Shown here: positions 1 through 8,430 of the stretch, in pieces | Numbering within the stretch: position 1 is the first letter of the stretch | Layout: every line of letters begins with the position of its first letter | DNA from: Desulfarculus sp. | GTDB taxonomy: Bacteria > Desulfobacterota > Desulfarculia > Desulfarculales > Desulfarculaceae | Length of the DNA stretch: 64,000 nucleotides | Direction: 5' to 3' | Assembly: GCA_003605055.1 (NCBI GenBank) | Contig: QZKP01000041.1 | Coordinates: 81,245-145,244, forward strand | Notes under the pieces: model-generated | Database searches by the model: none | What the model was told of the DNA's origin: nothing | The model's input: only the letters and a program-made list of their open reading frames with translations | Made by a program: the position numbers and the translations under genes

Positions 1-39
1 GAGCTTGGCGAAGTCCGCCTCTGTTTTATAGGCTGGCAT
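1..39 (-). CDS. 5' end of an unidentified minus-strand gene (partial)
   Basis: Reading leftward, an ATG at position 39 opens 13 codons (MPAYKTEADFAKL) that run off the left edge. A good Shine-Dalgarno, AAGGAG at 48-53, sits eight bases before the ATG, which is why I believe the start. Too little protein is visible to name a family. It is divergent from the SDR gene at 473. Confidence 0.55.
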   Translation of the reverse strand, partial: MPAYKTEADFAKL

Positions 40-177
40 GAATCTTTCTCCTTGCCCGCTGGTCCTGGCCTCTGCCCGGGCGTCTCGTCCGGTGGGCGGA
101 GCGGCCGGGTGATATTTTGTGGAAACGTTAGCATATTTTAAGTCCCGTCCCGGCCGCGCTGTCAAGCCAGAAAGTAG

Positions 178-207
178 TTGACACCCTAAACGGCAACCAT
201 TTAATAT
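178..207 (+). promoter_or_regulatory. Sigma-70-like promoter, TTGACA-N18-TAATAT
   Basis: A perfect -35 TTGACA (178-183) and near-perfect -10 TAATAT (202-207) are 18 bases apart in an AT-rich pocket. It would give a leader of about 260 bases to the SDR at 473, so the nearer candidate at 399-429 may be the main promoter. Confidence 0.45.
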
Positions 208-373
208 CACAGCATAAGACCAAGCAACCTGCGGATTGGACAGGCTATTGCCATATTTATTAATGGCTTGCGCATAGTGTTTTGTCTGGGAGCAGCCCAG
301 CCGCCCAGCCAATGGCCGGGCCGGAAACCGCGGGGACGGGATGCTGTGGGGCACCAGGAAGCCTGCTGTTGTG

Positions 374-387
374 CATACGATTGTATG
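374..387. promoter_or_regulatory. Inverted repeat CATAC-gatt-GTATG, possible operator
   Basis: Five-base arms separated by four bases, just upstream of the -35/-10 pair at 399-429. ATAC...GTAT half-sites resemble those bound by GntR/FCD-type repressors. The four-base spacing matches the repeats at 9505-9520 and 31034-31051. The binding protein is inferred, not shown. Confidence 0.3.
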
Positions 388-398
388 AAATGGTTCCC

Positions 399-429
399 TT
401 GATCCTATGCAGGGATAATTTTATATAAT
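399..429 (+). promoter_or_regulatory. Candidate promoter TTGATC-N19-TATAAT for the SDR/pxp operon
   Basis: A perfect -10 TATAAT lies at 424-429 with a weaker TTGATC -35 at 399-404. The predicted transcript starts near 436, leaving a leader of about 37 bases with a strong ribosome site before the ATG at 473. Confidence 0.4.
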
Positions 430-472
430 CATCGCGTATTCAGGACGCAAAGGCTGGTCAAGGAGGAGGCAG

Positions 473-1222
473 ATGAGACTCAAGGACAAGGTGGCCATCG
501 TCACCGGCAGCGGGCAGGGAATCGGCGAGGCCATCGCCCTGGAGTTCGCCCGCCAGGGAGCCAAGGTGGCGGTGATGGGCCGGCGCCAGGGGGCCCTGGA
601 CCAGGTGGCGGCCAAGATCAAGGCCGCGGGCGGCACGGGTCTGGCCCTGGCCGGCGATGTGCGCCAGCCGGCGGACATAGACCGGGTGGTGAGCGATACG
701 GTCAAGGCCTACGGCAAGCTGGACATACTGGTGAACGTGGCCGGCATCCTGATCTCCACTGATGTGCCCGGACACACGGAGAAGATCTGGGACGACACCA
801 TGGACACCAACGTCAAGGGCACCTTCCTCATGATCCAGCGGGCCCTGCCCGAGATGCTCAAGCAAGGCAGGGGCAAGATCATCAACATCGCCTCCATCGC
901 CGGCGAGATCGGCTTCCCCAACGCCGCGGCCTACTGCGCCTCCAAGGCGGCCATCCAGGGGCTGACCAAGGCCCTGGCCATGGAGCTGGCGCCCAAGGGC
1001 ATCAACGTCAATTGCATCGGCCCCGGCGACGTAGAGACGCCGCTGAACCGCCACCTGTTGCAGGACCCGGTATATCTCAAAAGCCGCATTGACCAGACCC
1101 CGGCCGGCCGGGTGGGCCAGCCCAAGGACATCGCCCCCGGCGCGGTGTACCTGGCCTCGGACGAGGCGGAGTGGGTGCACGGCATCACCCTGTTCATTGA
1201 CGGCGGGCTGATCATCAACTAG
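473..1222 (+). CDS. Short-chain dehydrogenase/reductase (SDR), classical type
   Basis: 249-residue NAD(P)-dependent oxidoreductase of the classical SDR family, probably interconverting a hydroxyl and a keto group on a small acid. The Rossmann glycine motif TGSGQGIG is at residues 11-18, NVAG at 88-91, and the catalytic tetrad is complete: N113, S141, Y154, K158. Arginines R37-R38 after the second strand hint at NADP, but this is weak. The start is fixed by a long purine ribosome site at 460-469. It is the first gene of a plus-strand run leading into pxpABC and a HisD-family dehydrogenase. Substrate unknown. Confidence 0.92.
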   Translation: MRLKDKVAIVTGSGQGIGEAIALEFARQGAKVAVMGRRQGALDQVAAKIKAAGGTGLALAGDVRQPADIDRVVSDTVKAYGKLDILVNVAGILISTDVPGHTEKIWDDTMDTNVKGTFLMIQRALPEMLKQGRGKIINIASIAGEIGFPNAAAYCASKAAIQGLTKALAMELAPKGINVNCIGPGDVETPLNRHLLQDPVYLKSRIDQTPAGRVGQPKDIAPGAVYLASDEAEWVHGITLFIDGGLIIN

Positions 1223-1264
1223 CCGGGCGCGGGCTCTTAGCCCTGGGGGTGAAAGGGGGAGCAC

Positions 1265-2035
1265 ATGGCCCTGGAGATTGACCTGCACTGCGACATGGGC
1301 GAGAGCTTCGGCATCTACAGCCTGGGCAACGACCAGGCCATGATGCCCCACGTCACCTCCATCAGCGTGGGCTGCGGCTTCCACGCCGGCGACCCCCACG
1401 TGATGCGCCAGACCGTGGCCCTGGCCAAGGAGCATGGCGTGGCCGTGGGCTCCCACCCCGGCTTTCCGGACCTGATCGGCTTCGGCCGGCGCAAGATGCA
1501 CATCAGCCGGCAGGAGGCGGCCGACTACATCATCTACCAGACCGGCGCGCTGAAGGCCTTCTGCGACCAGGCGGGGGTGGCCCTGCAGCACATCAAGCCC
1601 CACGGCGAGCTGTATCAGATGGCCTGGCACGACGACGATCTGGCCCGGGGCATCCTGGAGGGCCTGGCGGTGTTCAGGCCCACGCCGATCTTCCTGGCCC
1701 TGTACAACACCCTGCCTTACAACCTGGCCCGGCAGATGGGCGTGCGCGTGGCCGGCGAACTGTACGCGGACCTGGACTATCTGCCCGACGGCACCACCAC
1801 CATCAAGAAGAAGCACGGCGCGGTGAACGTGGCGGCCACGGTGGACAAGGTGCTCAAGATGGTGCTGGAGAACAAGGTCGCCACCTTGGACGGACAGGAG
1901 ATCACGGTCCAGGGCCGCAGCATCTGTCTGCACGGCGACAACCCCCGGGCGCCGGAGCTGGCCCAGGCCCTGCGCCGGGAGTTGGAGGCCCGCGGCGTGA
2001 AGATACTGCCCCTGCACGCGCAGAGCTTTGCTTGA
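1265..2035 (+). CDS. pxpA: LamB/YcsF family, 5-oxoprolinase subunit A-like (PxpA)
   Basis: 256 residues, the usual length for PxpA. Family signatures are present: DLHCDMGES at 6-14, CGFHAGDP at 37-44, GSHPGFPD at 62-69, and an HGDNP motif near the C-terminus. In characterised bacteria PxpA works with PxpB and PxpC to hydrolyse 5-oxoproline to glutamate using ATP. Here it is followed directly by genes for both partners. The start at 1265 has the purine-rich GAAAGGGGGAG just upstream. Because the three genes sit between dehydrogenases in a catabolic operon, a related lactam or carboxyl substrate is possible. Confidence 0.9.
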   Translation: MALEIDLHCDMGESFGIYSLGNDQAMMPHVTSISVGCGFHAGDPHVMRQTVALAKEHGVAVGSHPGFPDLIGFGRRKMHISRQEAADYIIYQTGALKAFCDQAGVALQHIKPHGELYQMAWHDDDLARGILEGLAVFRPTPIFLALYNTLPYNLARQMGVRVAGELYADLDYLPDGTTTIKKKHGAVNVAATVDKVLKMVLENKVATLDGQEITVQGRSICLHGDNPRAPELAQALRRELEARGVKILPLHAQSFA

Positions 2036-2071
2036 GAGCCGGCCGCGGGGACCCCGGCCAGGAGAAGTGCC

Positions 2072-2842
2072 ATGATCTACCCCGAGCCGCGCTTTCTCTA
2101 CTCTGGCGACGAGTACCTGACCATCGAGCTGGGCGACGAGATGACCCTCCGGGCCAACTTCATGGTCGTCGCCCTGAACGAGGCCATCCGCCAGGCTCGG
2201 ATCACCGGCTTCCGCGAGACCTTTCCCGGTTGGCGCTCGCTCCTGCTCTCCTACGACTCCCTGGCCGTCAAGACCGCGGACCTGATCGCTGAGCTCAAGG
2301 GCCTGCTCCGGCAGATACCGCCGGTCAAGGAGGTGCCCTCCCGGCTCATCGAGCTGCCCTGCAAATACGGGTCGCCCTGGGGCAAGGACTTGGACTTCGT
2401 GGCCCGGCAGAACAATATGCCGCCCGCGGAGGTGGTGCGCATCCACTCCGAGACCATCCACTGGACCGGCATGGTGGGCTTCACGCCCGGCTCGCCCCAG
2501 CTCATGCAGCTCAACCCGGAGGTGCTGCTCTCCACGCCCAAGTACGTTTCGCCCCGCCTGTACACCCCTACCGGCGCCGTCGCCCTGGGGGGCAGCATCA
2601 CCGCCCACTACCCGGTGGTGAGCCCGGGCGGGTACCAGCTCATCGGCCTGTGCCCGGTGCCCATTTACGACCGCTTCCAGACCCTGGCCCAGTTCGAGGA
2701 GTCGCCGGTGCTGTTGCGCATAGGCGACCGCATCAAGTACCAGCGGGTGGAGGGCGAGGAATTCGACCACATTCGCCAACTGGTCATCGAGTACCGTTAC
2801 CAGTACCGTATAACCCAGGGCGCCTACCGTTTGCCGGATTAG
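2072..2842 (+). CDS. pxpB: Carboxyltransferase-type AHS1 protein, 5-oxoprolinase subunit B-like (PxpB)
   Basis: 256-residue allophanate-hydrolase-subunit-1 (KipI/PxpB) family member. The diagnostic C-terminal stretch is clear: GFTPGSPQL, then YTPTGAVALGGSIT, then SPGGYQLIG, followed by LLRIGDRIKY. It would form a complex with the AHS2 protein encoded 11 bases downstream and with PxpA. The ATG at 2072 is preceded by CCAGGAGAAG. The classical GF-PGF motif reads GFTPGSP here, a mild divergence. Cytoplasmic; no signal peptide. Confidence 0.88.
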   Translation: MIYPEPRFLYSGDEYLTIELGDEMTLRANFMVVALNEAIRQARITGFRETFPGWRSLLLSYDSLAVKTADLIAELKGLLRQIPPVKEVPSRLIELPCKYGSPWGKDLDFVARQNNMPPAEVVRIHSETIHWTGMVGFTPGSPQLMQLNPEVLLSTPKYVSPRLYTPTGAVALGGSITAHYPVVSPGGYQLIGLCPVPIYDRFQTLAQFEESPVLLRIGDRIKYQRVEGEEFDHIRQLVIEYRYQYRITQGAYRLPD

Positions 2843-2853
2843 AGGAGCCGACC

Positions 2854-3837
2854 ATGGCCGCCACCTTTGCCGTAATCCATCCGGGCGTGTTCAGCACGGT
2901 CCAGGCCGCGCCCCGCCGGGGGTTCCTGGACAGCGGCATACCCCCCTCCGGGCCCATGGACCGCTTCGCCCTGGCCATGGGCAACCTGCTGCTGAAAAAC
3001 CCCTTGGATGAGGCGGGCCTGGAGATGACCGGCCAGGGGGTGAAGCTGGAGGTCCTGGCCGAGACGGTGGTGGCCCTCACCGGCGCGGACATGGACGCCC
3101 GGCTCAACGGCGCCGAGGCCCCGCTCTGGCAGAGTTTTTTGGTCAAGCCCGGTGACGTGCTCAGCCTGGGCCTGGCCAAGCAGGGCTGGCGGGGCTACCT
3201 CTGCGTGGCCGGGGGCCTGGAGGTTCCGCCGGTGCTGGGCTCCAAGTCCACCTACACCCTGGGCGGCCTGGGCGGGGTGCGCGGCCGCATTCTGAAAAAG
3301 GGCGACCATCTGTCAGTTGGCGCGGCGGCGGAGCCCCTGGCCGGGCTGGCCGGCCGGCGGGCCAAGGGCTCGCTGCTGCCCGCCCCGGAGTCGCAGTACG
3401 AACTGCGCGTGGTGCCGGGCCCCCAGGACGACCACGTCAGGGACGAGAGCGTGGAGACCTTCCTCGGTCAGCCTTACCGCGTGAGCCACAACTCCAACCG
3501 GGTGGGCTACCGCTTCGAGGGGCCCCAGCTTTTCTTTGAGGAGCGGGCCGAGTCCAAGGACGCCGGCGCCGACCCCAGCAACATCGTGGACGACGGCAAC
3601 GCGGTGGGAGCCATCCAGATACCAGCCGGCAAGGAGCCAATCTGCCTGGGCCCGGACGCGGTGACCATGGGCGGCTACGTGAAGATCGCCTGCCTGATCA
3701 GCGCGGACATGGACCGCCTGGCCCAGTGCCGCCTGCGCCATGAGGCGCACTTCCAGGCCGTGAGCGTGGAGCGCGCCCGGGAGATTCTCATCGCCTCCCT
3801 GGGCCGCCTCAAGGAAGAGAACGTCTTGACGGCCTGA
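2854..3837 (+). CDS. pxpC: AHS2 family, 5-oxoprolinase subunit C-like (PxpC)
   Basis: 327 residues from the ATG at 2854, which has GAGGAG at 2842-2847. The AHS2 (KipA/PxpC) signature opens the protein: GVFSTVQ near residue 11, then SGPMD near 32, and GYLCVAGGLEVPPVLGS about residue 115. Partners are the LamB/YcsF and AHS1 genes immediately upstream. An open frame continues 5' of this ATG inside pxpB, but no homology or ribosome site supports it. Product completes a PxpABC-like ATP-dependent lactamase. Confidence 0.88.
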   Translation: MAATFAVIHPGVFSTVQAAPRRGFLDSGIPPSGPMDRFALAMGNLLLKNPLDEAGLEMTGQGVKLEVLAETVVALTGADMDARLNGAEAPLWQSFLVKPGDVLSLGLAKQGWRGYLCVAGGLEVPPVLGSKSTYTLGGLGGVRGRILKKGDHLSVGAAAEPLAGLAGRRAKGSLLPAPESQYELRVVPGPQDDHVRDESVETFLGQPYRVSHNSNRVGYRFEGPQLFFEERAESKDAGADPSNIVDDGNAVGAIQIPAGKEPICLGPDAVTMGGYVKIACLISADMDRLAQCRLRHEAHFQAVSVERAREILIASLGRLKEENVLTA

Positions 3838-3931
3838 GCCGTGGACGGGATGATCTTAGAACAACGGGCCGGCCCAGGCCGGGCCAGCATTTGTACACGC
3901 ACTTTCGATGTCAGCCAGGGAGAAGCATTCA

Positions 3932-5203
3932 ATGGCCAAGTATCTCAAACAGGCAAAACCGCGCCCCAAGGAGGACCTCTCCGCGGTGCGCGAGACGGTT
4001 CGCCAGATCATCGAAAAGGTCCGCGAGGAGGGCGAGGCGGCCGTGCGCCACTACTCACAGAAGTTCGACAACTGGTCGCCCAAGAGCTTCCGTCTCTCGG
4101 CCGAGGATATCCGGGCCGCGGAAAAGAAGCTCTCGCCCACCATGAAGTCCGATATTGACTTCAGCCAGGCCCAGATCCGCTCCTTTGCCCAGGCCCAGAT
4201 GGACCACTACCAGGGCTTCGAGGTGGAGACCGTACCCGGCGTGCACCTGGGGCAGAAGGTGATCCCGGTGGCCTCCAGCGGCTCTTACGTGCCCGGCGGC
4301 CGCTACCCCATGCTGGCCTCGGCGCACATGACCGTGCTCACGCCCAAGGTGGCCGGCGTGAAGCGGGTGGTGGCCTGCTCGCCGCCGGTCAAGGGCGAGG
4401 GCCCCTTCTACGGCACCATCTACTCCATGGCCGCCGCCGGCGCGGACGAGATCTACTGCATGGGCGGGGTGCACGCCCTGGCGGCCATGGCCTACGGCAT
4501 GGAGGGGCTGGCCCCGGTGGACATGGTGGTGGGCGCGGGCAACAAATTCGTGGCCGAGGCCAAGCGCCAGATCTTCGGCGACGTGGGCATTGACCTGCTG
4601 GCCGGACCCACCGAGATTCTCATCATCGCCGACGACACGGCGGATCCCTTCATCGTGGCCGCGGACCTGCTGGGCCAGGCCGAGCACGACCCCAATGCCC
4701 GCCAGGCCCTGGTGGCCTTGTCGCGCAAGACGGCCGAGGCCGCCATGGCCGAGGTGGAGCGCCAGCTCAGGGACCTGCCCACCCGGGAGATAGCCGCGGT
4801 GGCCTGGCGGGACAACGGCGAGGTGATCGTGGTGGATTCGCCCGAGGAGGCGGTGGCGGTCAGCGACGCCTGGGCCCCGGAGCACCTGGAGGTGCAGACC
4901 GCCGACTGGCGCTACTACCTGGACCACTGCATCAACTACGGCTCGGCCTTCCTGGGCGAGGAGACCACGGTGGCCTACGGCGACAAGACCATCGGCACCA
5001 ACCACGTGCTGCCCACCATGCGCGCGGCCCGCTACACCGGCGGCCTGTCCGTGGGCAAGTTCGTCAAGTTCGTCACCTACCAGTACGCCACCAAGGAGGC
5101 CTCGGCCAAGATCGGGGCGGTCTGCGCCCGGGCCTGCGACTACGAGGGCATGCTGGCCCACGGCATAACTTGCAAGATCAGGACCGAGCGGTGGGGTTCG
5201 TAA
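3932..5203 (+). CDS. Histidinol-dehydrogenase-family enzyme, sulfopropanediol dehydrogenase (HpsN)-like
   Basis: 423-residue zinc- and NAD-dependent four-electron alcohol dehydrogenase. Counterparts of the E. coli HisD zinc ligands (Q249, H252, D351, H410) and catalytic residues (E317, H318, H358) are all present, with a constant offset of nine. No other his gene is near, and the region around YGDKTIGTNH and RYTGGLSVGK looks like the HpsN branch, which oxidises dihydroxypropanesulfonate to sulfolactate. So a role in histidine synthesis is unlikely. ATG 3932 is preferred over ATG 3908 because AGGGAGAAG lies six bases before it. The exact substrate is inference. Confidence 0.8.
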   Translation: MAKYLKQAKPRPKEDLSAVRETVRQIIEKVREEGEAAVRHYSQKFDNWSPKSFRLSAEDIRAAEKKLSPTMKSDIDFSQAQIRSFAQAQMDHYQGFEVETVPGVHLGQKVIPVASSGSYVPGGRYPMLASAHMTVLTPKVAGVKRVVACSPPVKGEGPFYGTIYSMAAAGADEIYCMGGVHALAAMAYGMEGLAPVDMVVGAGNKFVAEAKRQIFGDVGIDLLAGPTEILIIADDTADPFIVAADLLGQAEHDPNARQALVALSRKTAEAAMAEVERQLRDLPTREIAAVAWRDNGEVIVVDSPEEAVAVSDAWAPEHLEVQTADWRYYLDHCINYGSAFLGEETTVAYGDKTIGTNHVLPTMRAARYTGGLSVGKFVKFVTYQYATKEASAKIGAVCARACDYEGMLAHGITCKIRTERWGS

Positions 5204-5985
5204 GAGTCCCCCAGCTTTCCCTGGAAGGCAAGACGGCCCTGATCACCGGCGCCGGCGGCGGTCTCGGCCTGGCCGTCAGTCAGCTCTTCGGCAGGGCCGG
5301 GGCCGGCCTTTTTCTCAGCGCGCGCAGCGAGGAGCAGTTGCGCATCAACGTGCAGGAGTTCGCGCGCTGGGGGGTGCAGGCCTCCTGCCTGGGGCTTGAC
5401 CTGGCCGCGCCCAACGCCGGCCAGGAGCTGGTGGAATACGCCCAGCAGAGCATGGACGGGGTGGATATCCTGGTCCACTGCCTGGAAAGCGGCCAGCCCC
5501 GGCCGGCCGCCGAGGCCAGCCCGGAGGAATGGGAAGCCGTCCTGGAGGCCAACCTGCGGGCGGCGCGCCAGCTCAGCCAGGCCCTGGGCCGCCACCTGGC
5601 CGAGCGCGGCTGGGGCCGCATCATCCACGTCTCCTGGCACGACGGGTTGATGGCCCTGCTTCAGCGGACGCAAAGCTGCCCCAGCCAGGGAGGCCTGCGG
5701 CAGCTCACGCGGGAGCTGGCCCTGGAGTGGGCCCCGCACAATGTCACGGTCAACGCCGTGGCCCCGGTGCTAGTGGAGACGCCCCTGTTGGATGAATCGC
5801 TGGCCGACCCGGCCTTCGAGCCATACGTGCGGGACAGCGTCCCCCTGGGCGGCCTGGCCTCGGCGGCGGAGGTGGCCTGGGCGGCGCTTTATCTGGCCAG
5901 CGAAGAGGCCGACATGATCACCGGCCAGGTGCTGCGGCTGGACGGCGGCTGGGCTATGAAGCAACCCGCGCCAGGGTCTCCTTGA
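5191..5985 (+). CDS. SDR-fold protein lacking the catalytic Tyr-Lys pair
   Basis: 264 residues from GTG 5191 (a TTG at 5170 is possible; both overlap the preceding gene). The cofactor motif TGAGGGLG is at 19-26 and the C-terminal TGQVLRLDGGW block is intact. The YxxxK active site is replaced by SCPSQ (S162, Q166), although a Ser (S148) and the helix Asn are kept, and the NNAG motif reads HCLE. This cannot be a standard SDR dehydrogenase; a pseudoenzyme, binding subunit or altered chemistry is likely. Translation is probably coupled to the HisD-family gene. Its last 32 bases overlap the opposing KorB-type gene. Confidence 0.8.
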   Translation: MGFVRVPQLSLEGKTALITGAGGGLGLAVSQLFGRAGAGLFLSARSEEQLRINVQEFARWGVQASCLGLDLAAPNAGQELVEYAQQSMDGVDILVHCLESGQPRPAAEASPEEWEAVLEANLRAARQLSQALGRHLAERGWGRIIHVSWHDGLMALLQRTQSCPSQGGLRQLTRELALEWAPHNVTVNAVAPVLVETPLLDESLADPAFEPYVRDSVPLGGLASAAEVAWAALYLASEEADMITGQVLRLDGGWAMKQPAPGSP

Positions 5986-7252
5986 CCGCGGCCAGGGTCT
6001 TGTCCTGGAAGCGGGCCTCTAGGGCGGCCACGAGCATCTGCTGGTTCAGCACCTGGTTCTGGCGGGCCAGCACGGCCAAAGAGGCCAGGGCCCAGTCCGC
6101 AGCCTTGATCCCCATGCCCTTGAAGTCCATGGCCAGCACCCGGCCGGCGCTGGGAGGCAGCTCCACGCCCGGGGCCTGCAGGATCAGCACCTCGGGGCCC
6201 AGCCCGGCGAACCCTCCCCGGCGGCGTTCCACGCCTTCATGGGACAGGGCGATGACCACCGACGGGCGCTGAGCGCCGTTGTAGGCGATGGGCTCCGGCG
6301 AGAGGATCAGGTCGCTGATGGAGGGGCCGCGCAGCACGGTGACGTTGTATTCGTTCTTCTGGGAGGCGTGCAGGCCGGCGGCCAGGCCGGCCAGGGCCAG
6401 CACCTCGCCGGCGGTGATGATGCGCTGGCCGGCCGCGCCCAGGATGACCACCTCCTGGCGGGTCTGCTGCGGGGCCTGGCAGAGGGGCTCAATGCCCAGG
6501 GGTCGGGGCAAAGCGGGCTGGGCTGCGGCCTCCCGGCCATAGGCCAGGCCGTACTCCTGGCGCTGGTTGGCGGCCACCTCGCCGCAGACCTGCTCCTTGG
6601 CGGCCAGGTCCTGGGCGATGCTCTGGGGCGTGATCTTGTTGCGCTTGGTGAAGCGCCCCGGGCAGATGCCGTGTATCTCCACCACCGAGAACCCCTTGTA
6701 GGTTATGGCCCGCTCCAAGGTTTCGGTCAGGTCCTTCTGGTAGGTGGAGCAGCGGCAGACAAAGGGCGCGCCGGCGGCCGCGGCCAGGGCGGGCAGGTCC
6801 AGGGGCTTGTCCAGCTTGTTCAGGAAGCCGGAGCCCACCACGGCCTCATTGGGCGTGGTGGCCGAGTACTGCCCGCCGGTCATGCCGAAGTTGTAGTTGT
6901 TCAAGACCAGCAGGGTCAGGTCCAGATTGCGCCGGCAGGCAGCGATGACGTGCGCCGCGCCGATGCCCAGGCCGCCGTCGCCCATGGTCACCACCACATT
7001 CAGCTCGGGCTGGCACAGCTTGATGCCCGCGGCATAGGTCAGGGCCCGGCCGTGCACTCCGTGCATGGCGTGGGTGTTGAAAAACACGTCGAAGAATCCC
7101 GAACAGCCGATGTCGCTGACCATGCAGATCTGGTGGCCGGCCAGACCCAGGTTAAGAAAGGCCTTGTCCAGGGAGCGCAGCACCTGGTCGTGGGAGCAGC
7201 CCGGGCAGAAGATGGGCGGGCGGCTGTGGTTGAGCAGCGTCTTCTCAGGCAC
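5954..7252 (-). CDS. 2-oxoacid:ferredoxin oxidoreductase, fused beta (TPP) and gamma subunits
   Basis: 432 residues starting at GTG 7252, which overlaps the stop of the alpha gene by eight bases. The N-terminal half is a TPP-binding beta subunit: CPGC at 16-19, C50 in SDIGC, GDG at 91-93, then GICPGRF near 215, together supplying cysteines for a [4Fe-4S] cluster. From about 265 a POR-gamma domain begins (VVILGAAGQR). Usually these are separate genes. With the alpha subunit it would oxidatively decarboxylate a 2-oxoacid to an acyl-CoA and reduce ferredoxin. No ferredoxin-like delta subunit is encoded beside it. Confidence 0.88.
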   Translation of the reverse strand: MPEKTLLNHSRPPIFCPGCSHDQVLRSLDKAFLNLGLAGHQICMVSDIGCSGFFDVFFNTHAMHGVHGRALTYAAGIKLCQPELNVVVTMGDGGLGIGAAHVIAACRRNLDLTLLVLNNYNFGMTGGQYSATTPNEAVVGSGFLNKLDKPLDLPALAAAAGAPFVCRCSTYQKDLTETLERAITYKGFSVVEIHGICPGRFTKRNKITPQSIAQDLAAKEQVCGEVAANQRQEYGLAYGREAAAQPALPRPLGIEPLCQAPQQTRQEVVILGAAGQRIITAGEVLALAGLAAGLHASQKNEYNVTVLRGPSISDLILSPEPIAYNGAQRPSVVIALSHEGVERRRGGFAGLGPEVLILQAPGVELPPSAGRVLAMDFKGMGIKAADWALASLAVLARQNQVLNQQMLVAALEARFQDKTLAAVKETLARVAS

Positions 7253-8363
7253 GGACCGCCTCCTTGATCTCGGCCGGCGAGATAAGCTTGCCGTCCATCC
7301 TGCCGAAGAACTCCACCTGCTTCTGAGGCAGCACCCGCTGCACCTCCCGCACGTACTGGCCCAGGTTGGCCTCCACCACCAGCACCCGGGCGTAGTCCGC
7401 GGCCGCGGCCCGCAGCAGCTCCTCGGGCACCGGCCACAGGGTCTTGAGCACCAGGTGCGCCACCGGCCGGCCACCGGCGGCCAGCTCCCGGCAGGCATGG
7501 CGCGCGGCCCGGCTGGTGACGCCGTAGGTGATCAGCAGGGTTTCGCCGCCTGGCGCCGGCCAGAGGCGGTGATAGCTGAAGCTCTCCACCGCGCCGGTCA
7601 GCTTGCGGTCCAGACGCTCCACCAGGGCCTGGACCTCCTTGGGGTCGGCGGTGATGTAGCCATTCTCGCCGTGGGTGGAGGAGGTCTGGCGCGAGAGCAC
7701 CCGGCCGCCGATGGGCGCGAAGTAGGGCACCTGGCCGCCCGGCGCCGGCCGGAAGGGCAGATACTCGCTCTCCGCTGGCTGCATGCTGCGCTCCTGCAAG
7801 GGCGGGCGCTTCAGGGCAGACAGGTCCAGGGACTCCCGGGTCTGACCGATCTCCTTGCTGGAGGCCAGGAACACCGGGCAGCGGTAGGTTTCGGCCAGGT
7901 TGAAGGCCTGCATGGTCAGGGTGTAGCAGTCGGCTGCGTCCACGGGGGCCAGCACGATGGCCGGCGCGCCGCCGGAGTTGCTCCAGCGCAGGAACTGCAC
8001 GTCGCCGTCGGCGCCCTTGGTGGCGTAGCCGGTGCTGGGCCCCAGGCGCTGCACGTCCACGATCACCACCGGAATCTCCGAGGCGATGGCAAAGGAGATG
8101 TGCTCGCTGTAGAGGCTGATGCCCGGGCCCGAGGTGGCGGTCATGGCCTTGTAGCCGGCCATGGAGGCGCCCAGGCAGTAGCCCAGGGAGGCGATCTCGT
8201 CCTCGCCCTGCAAGACGATGCCGCCGGCCGGCGGCAGCAGGGCCAGCATGGTGTTGTAGATGGTGGTGGCCGGCGTGATGGGATAGCCCGCGAAGAAGCG
8301 GCATCCCGCGTCAAAGGCCCCCCAGGCCACCGCCTCGTTGCCTTCTAAAAGACTCAGCGTCAT
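7245..8363 (-). CDS. 2-oxoacid:ferredoxin oxidoreductase, alpha subunit (KorA/VorA-like)
   Basis: 372 residues. The hallmark YPITP motif is at 27-31, followed by a pyrimidine-binding core with EDEIASLGYCLGAS and TATSGPGISLYSE, then a transketolase C-terminal region. It pairs with the fused beta-gamma subunit. The ATG at 8363 has GAGGAGCC upstream. The gene lies 67 bases after the BKACE gene and is likely in one transcript with it. Substrate class (2-oxoglutarate, branched-chain or other 2-oxoacid) cannot be told from the residues I can see. Confidence 0.9.
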   Translation of the reverse strand: MTLSLLEGNEAVAWGAFDAGCRFFAGYPITPATTIYNTMLALLPPAGGIVLQGEDEIASLGYCLGASMAGYKAMTATSGPGISLYSEHISFAIASEIPVVIVDVQRLGPSTGYATKGADGDVQFLRWSNSGGAPAIVLAPVDAADCYTLTMQAFNLAETYRCPVFLASSKEIGQTRESLDLSALKRPPLQERSMQPAESEYLPFRPAPGGQVPYFAPIGGRVLSRQTSSTHGENGYITADPKEVQALVERLDRKLTGAVESFSYHRLWPAPGGETLLITYGVTSRAARHACRELAAGGRPVAHLVLKTLWPVPEELLRAAAADYARVLVVEANLGQYVREVQRVLPQKQVEFFGRMDGKLISPAEIKEAVRA

Positions 8364-8430
8364 CAGGCTCCTCTTTGCGGGTCGGATATTGTGGACGCGT
8401 TTGCCGGCCCAACCGCCGCACGCCTCCAGG

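Larger units (their letters stand above)
40..472. other. Divergent intergenic region, no gene seen
   Basis: About 430 bases of lower GC than the surroundings between the gene leaving at the left edge and the SDR operon. It holds two plus-strand promoter candidates (178-207 and 399-429), an inverted repeat at 374-387 and a loose GCCAT-N8-ATGGC repeat at 250-267. I found no convincing reading frame. Confidence 0.6.

Noticed and set aside
458..2779. Very long antisense open frame over the SDR and pxp genes
   Set aside because: High GC at third codon positions leaves antisense frames open. It is low in complexity (many His, Gly, Val, Gln), has no ribosome site and no recognisable domain.
3932..5203. 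HisD for histidine biosynthesis
   Set aside because: No other his genes nearby, the operon is catabolic, and sequence segments fit the HpsN-like branch better.
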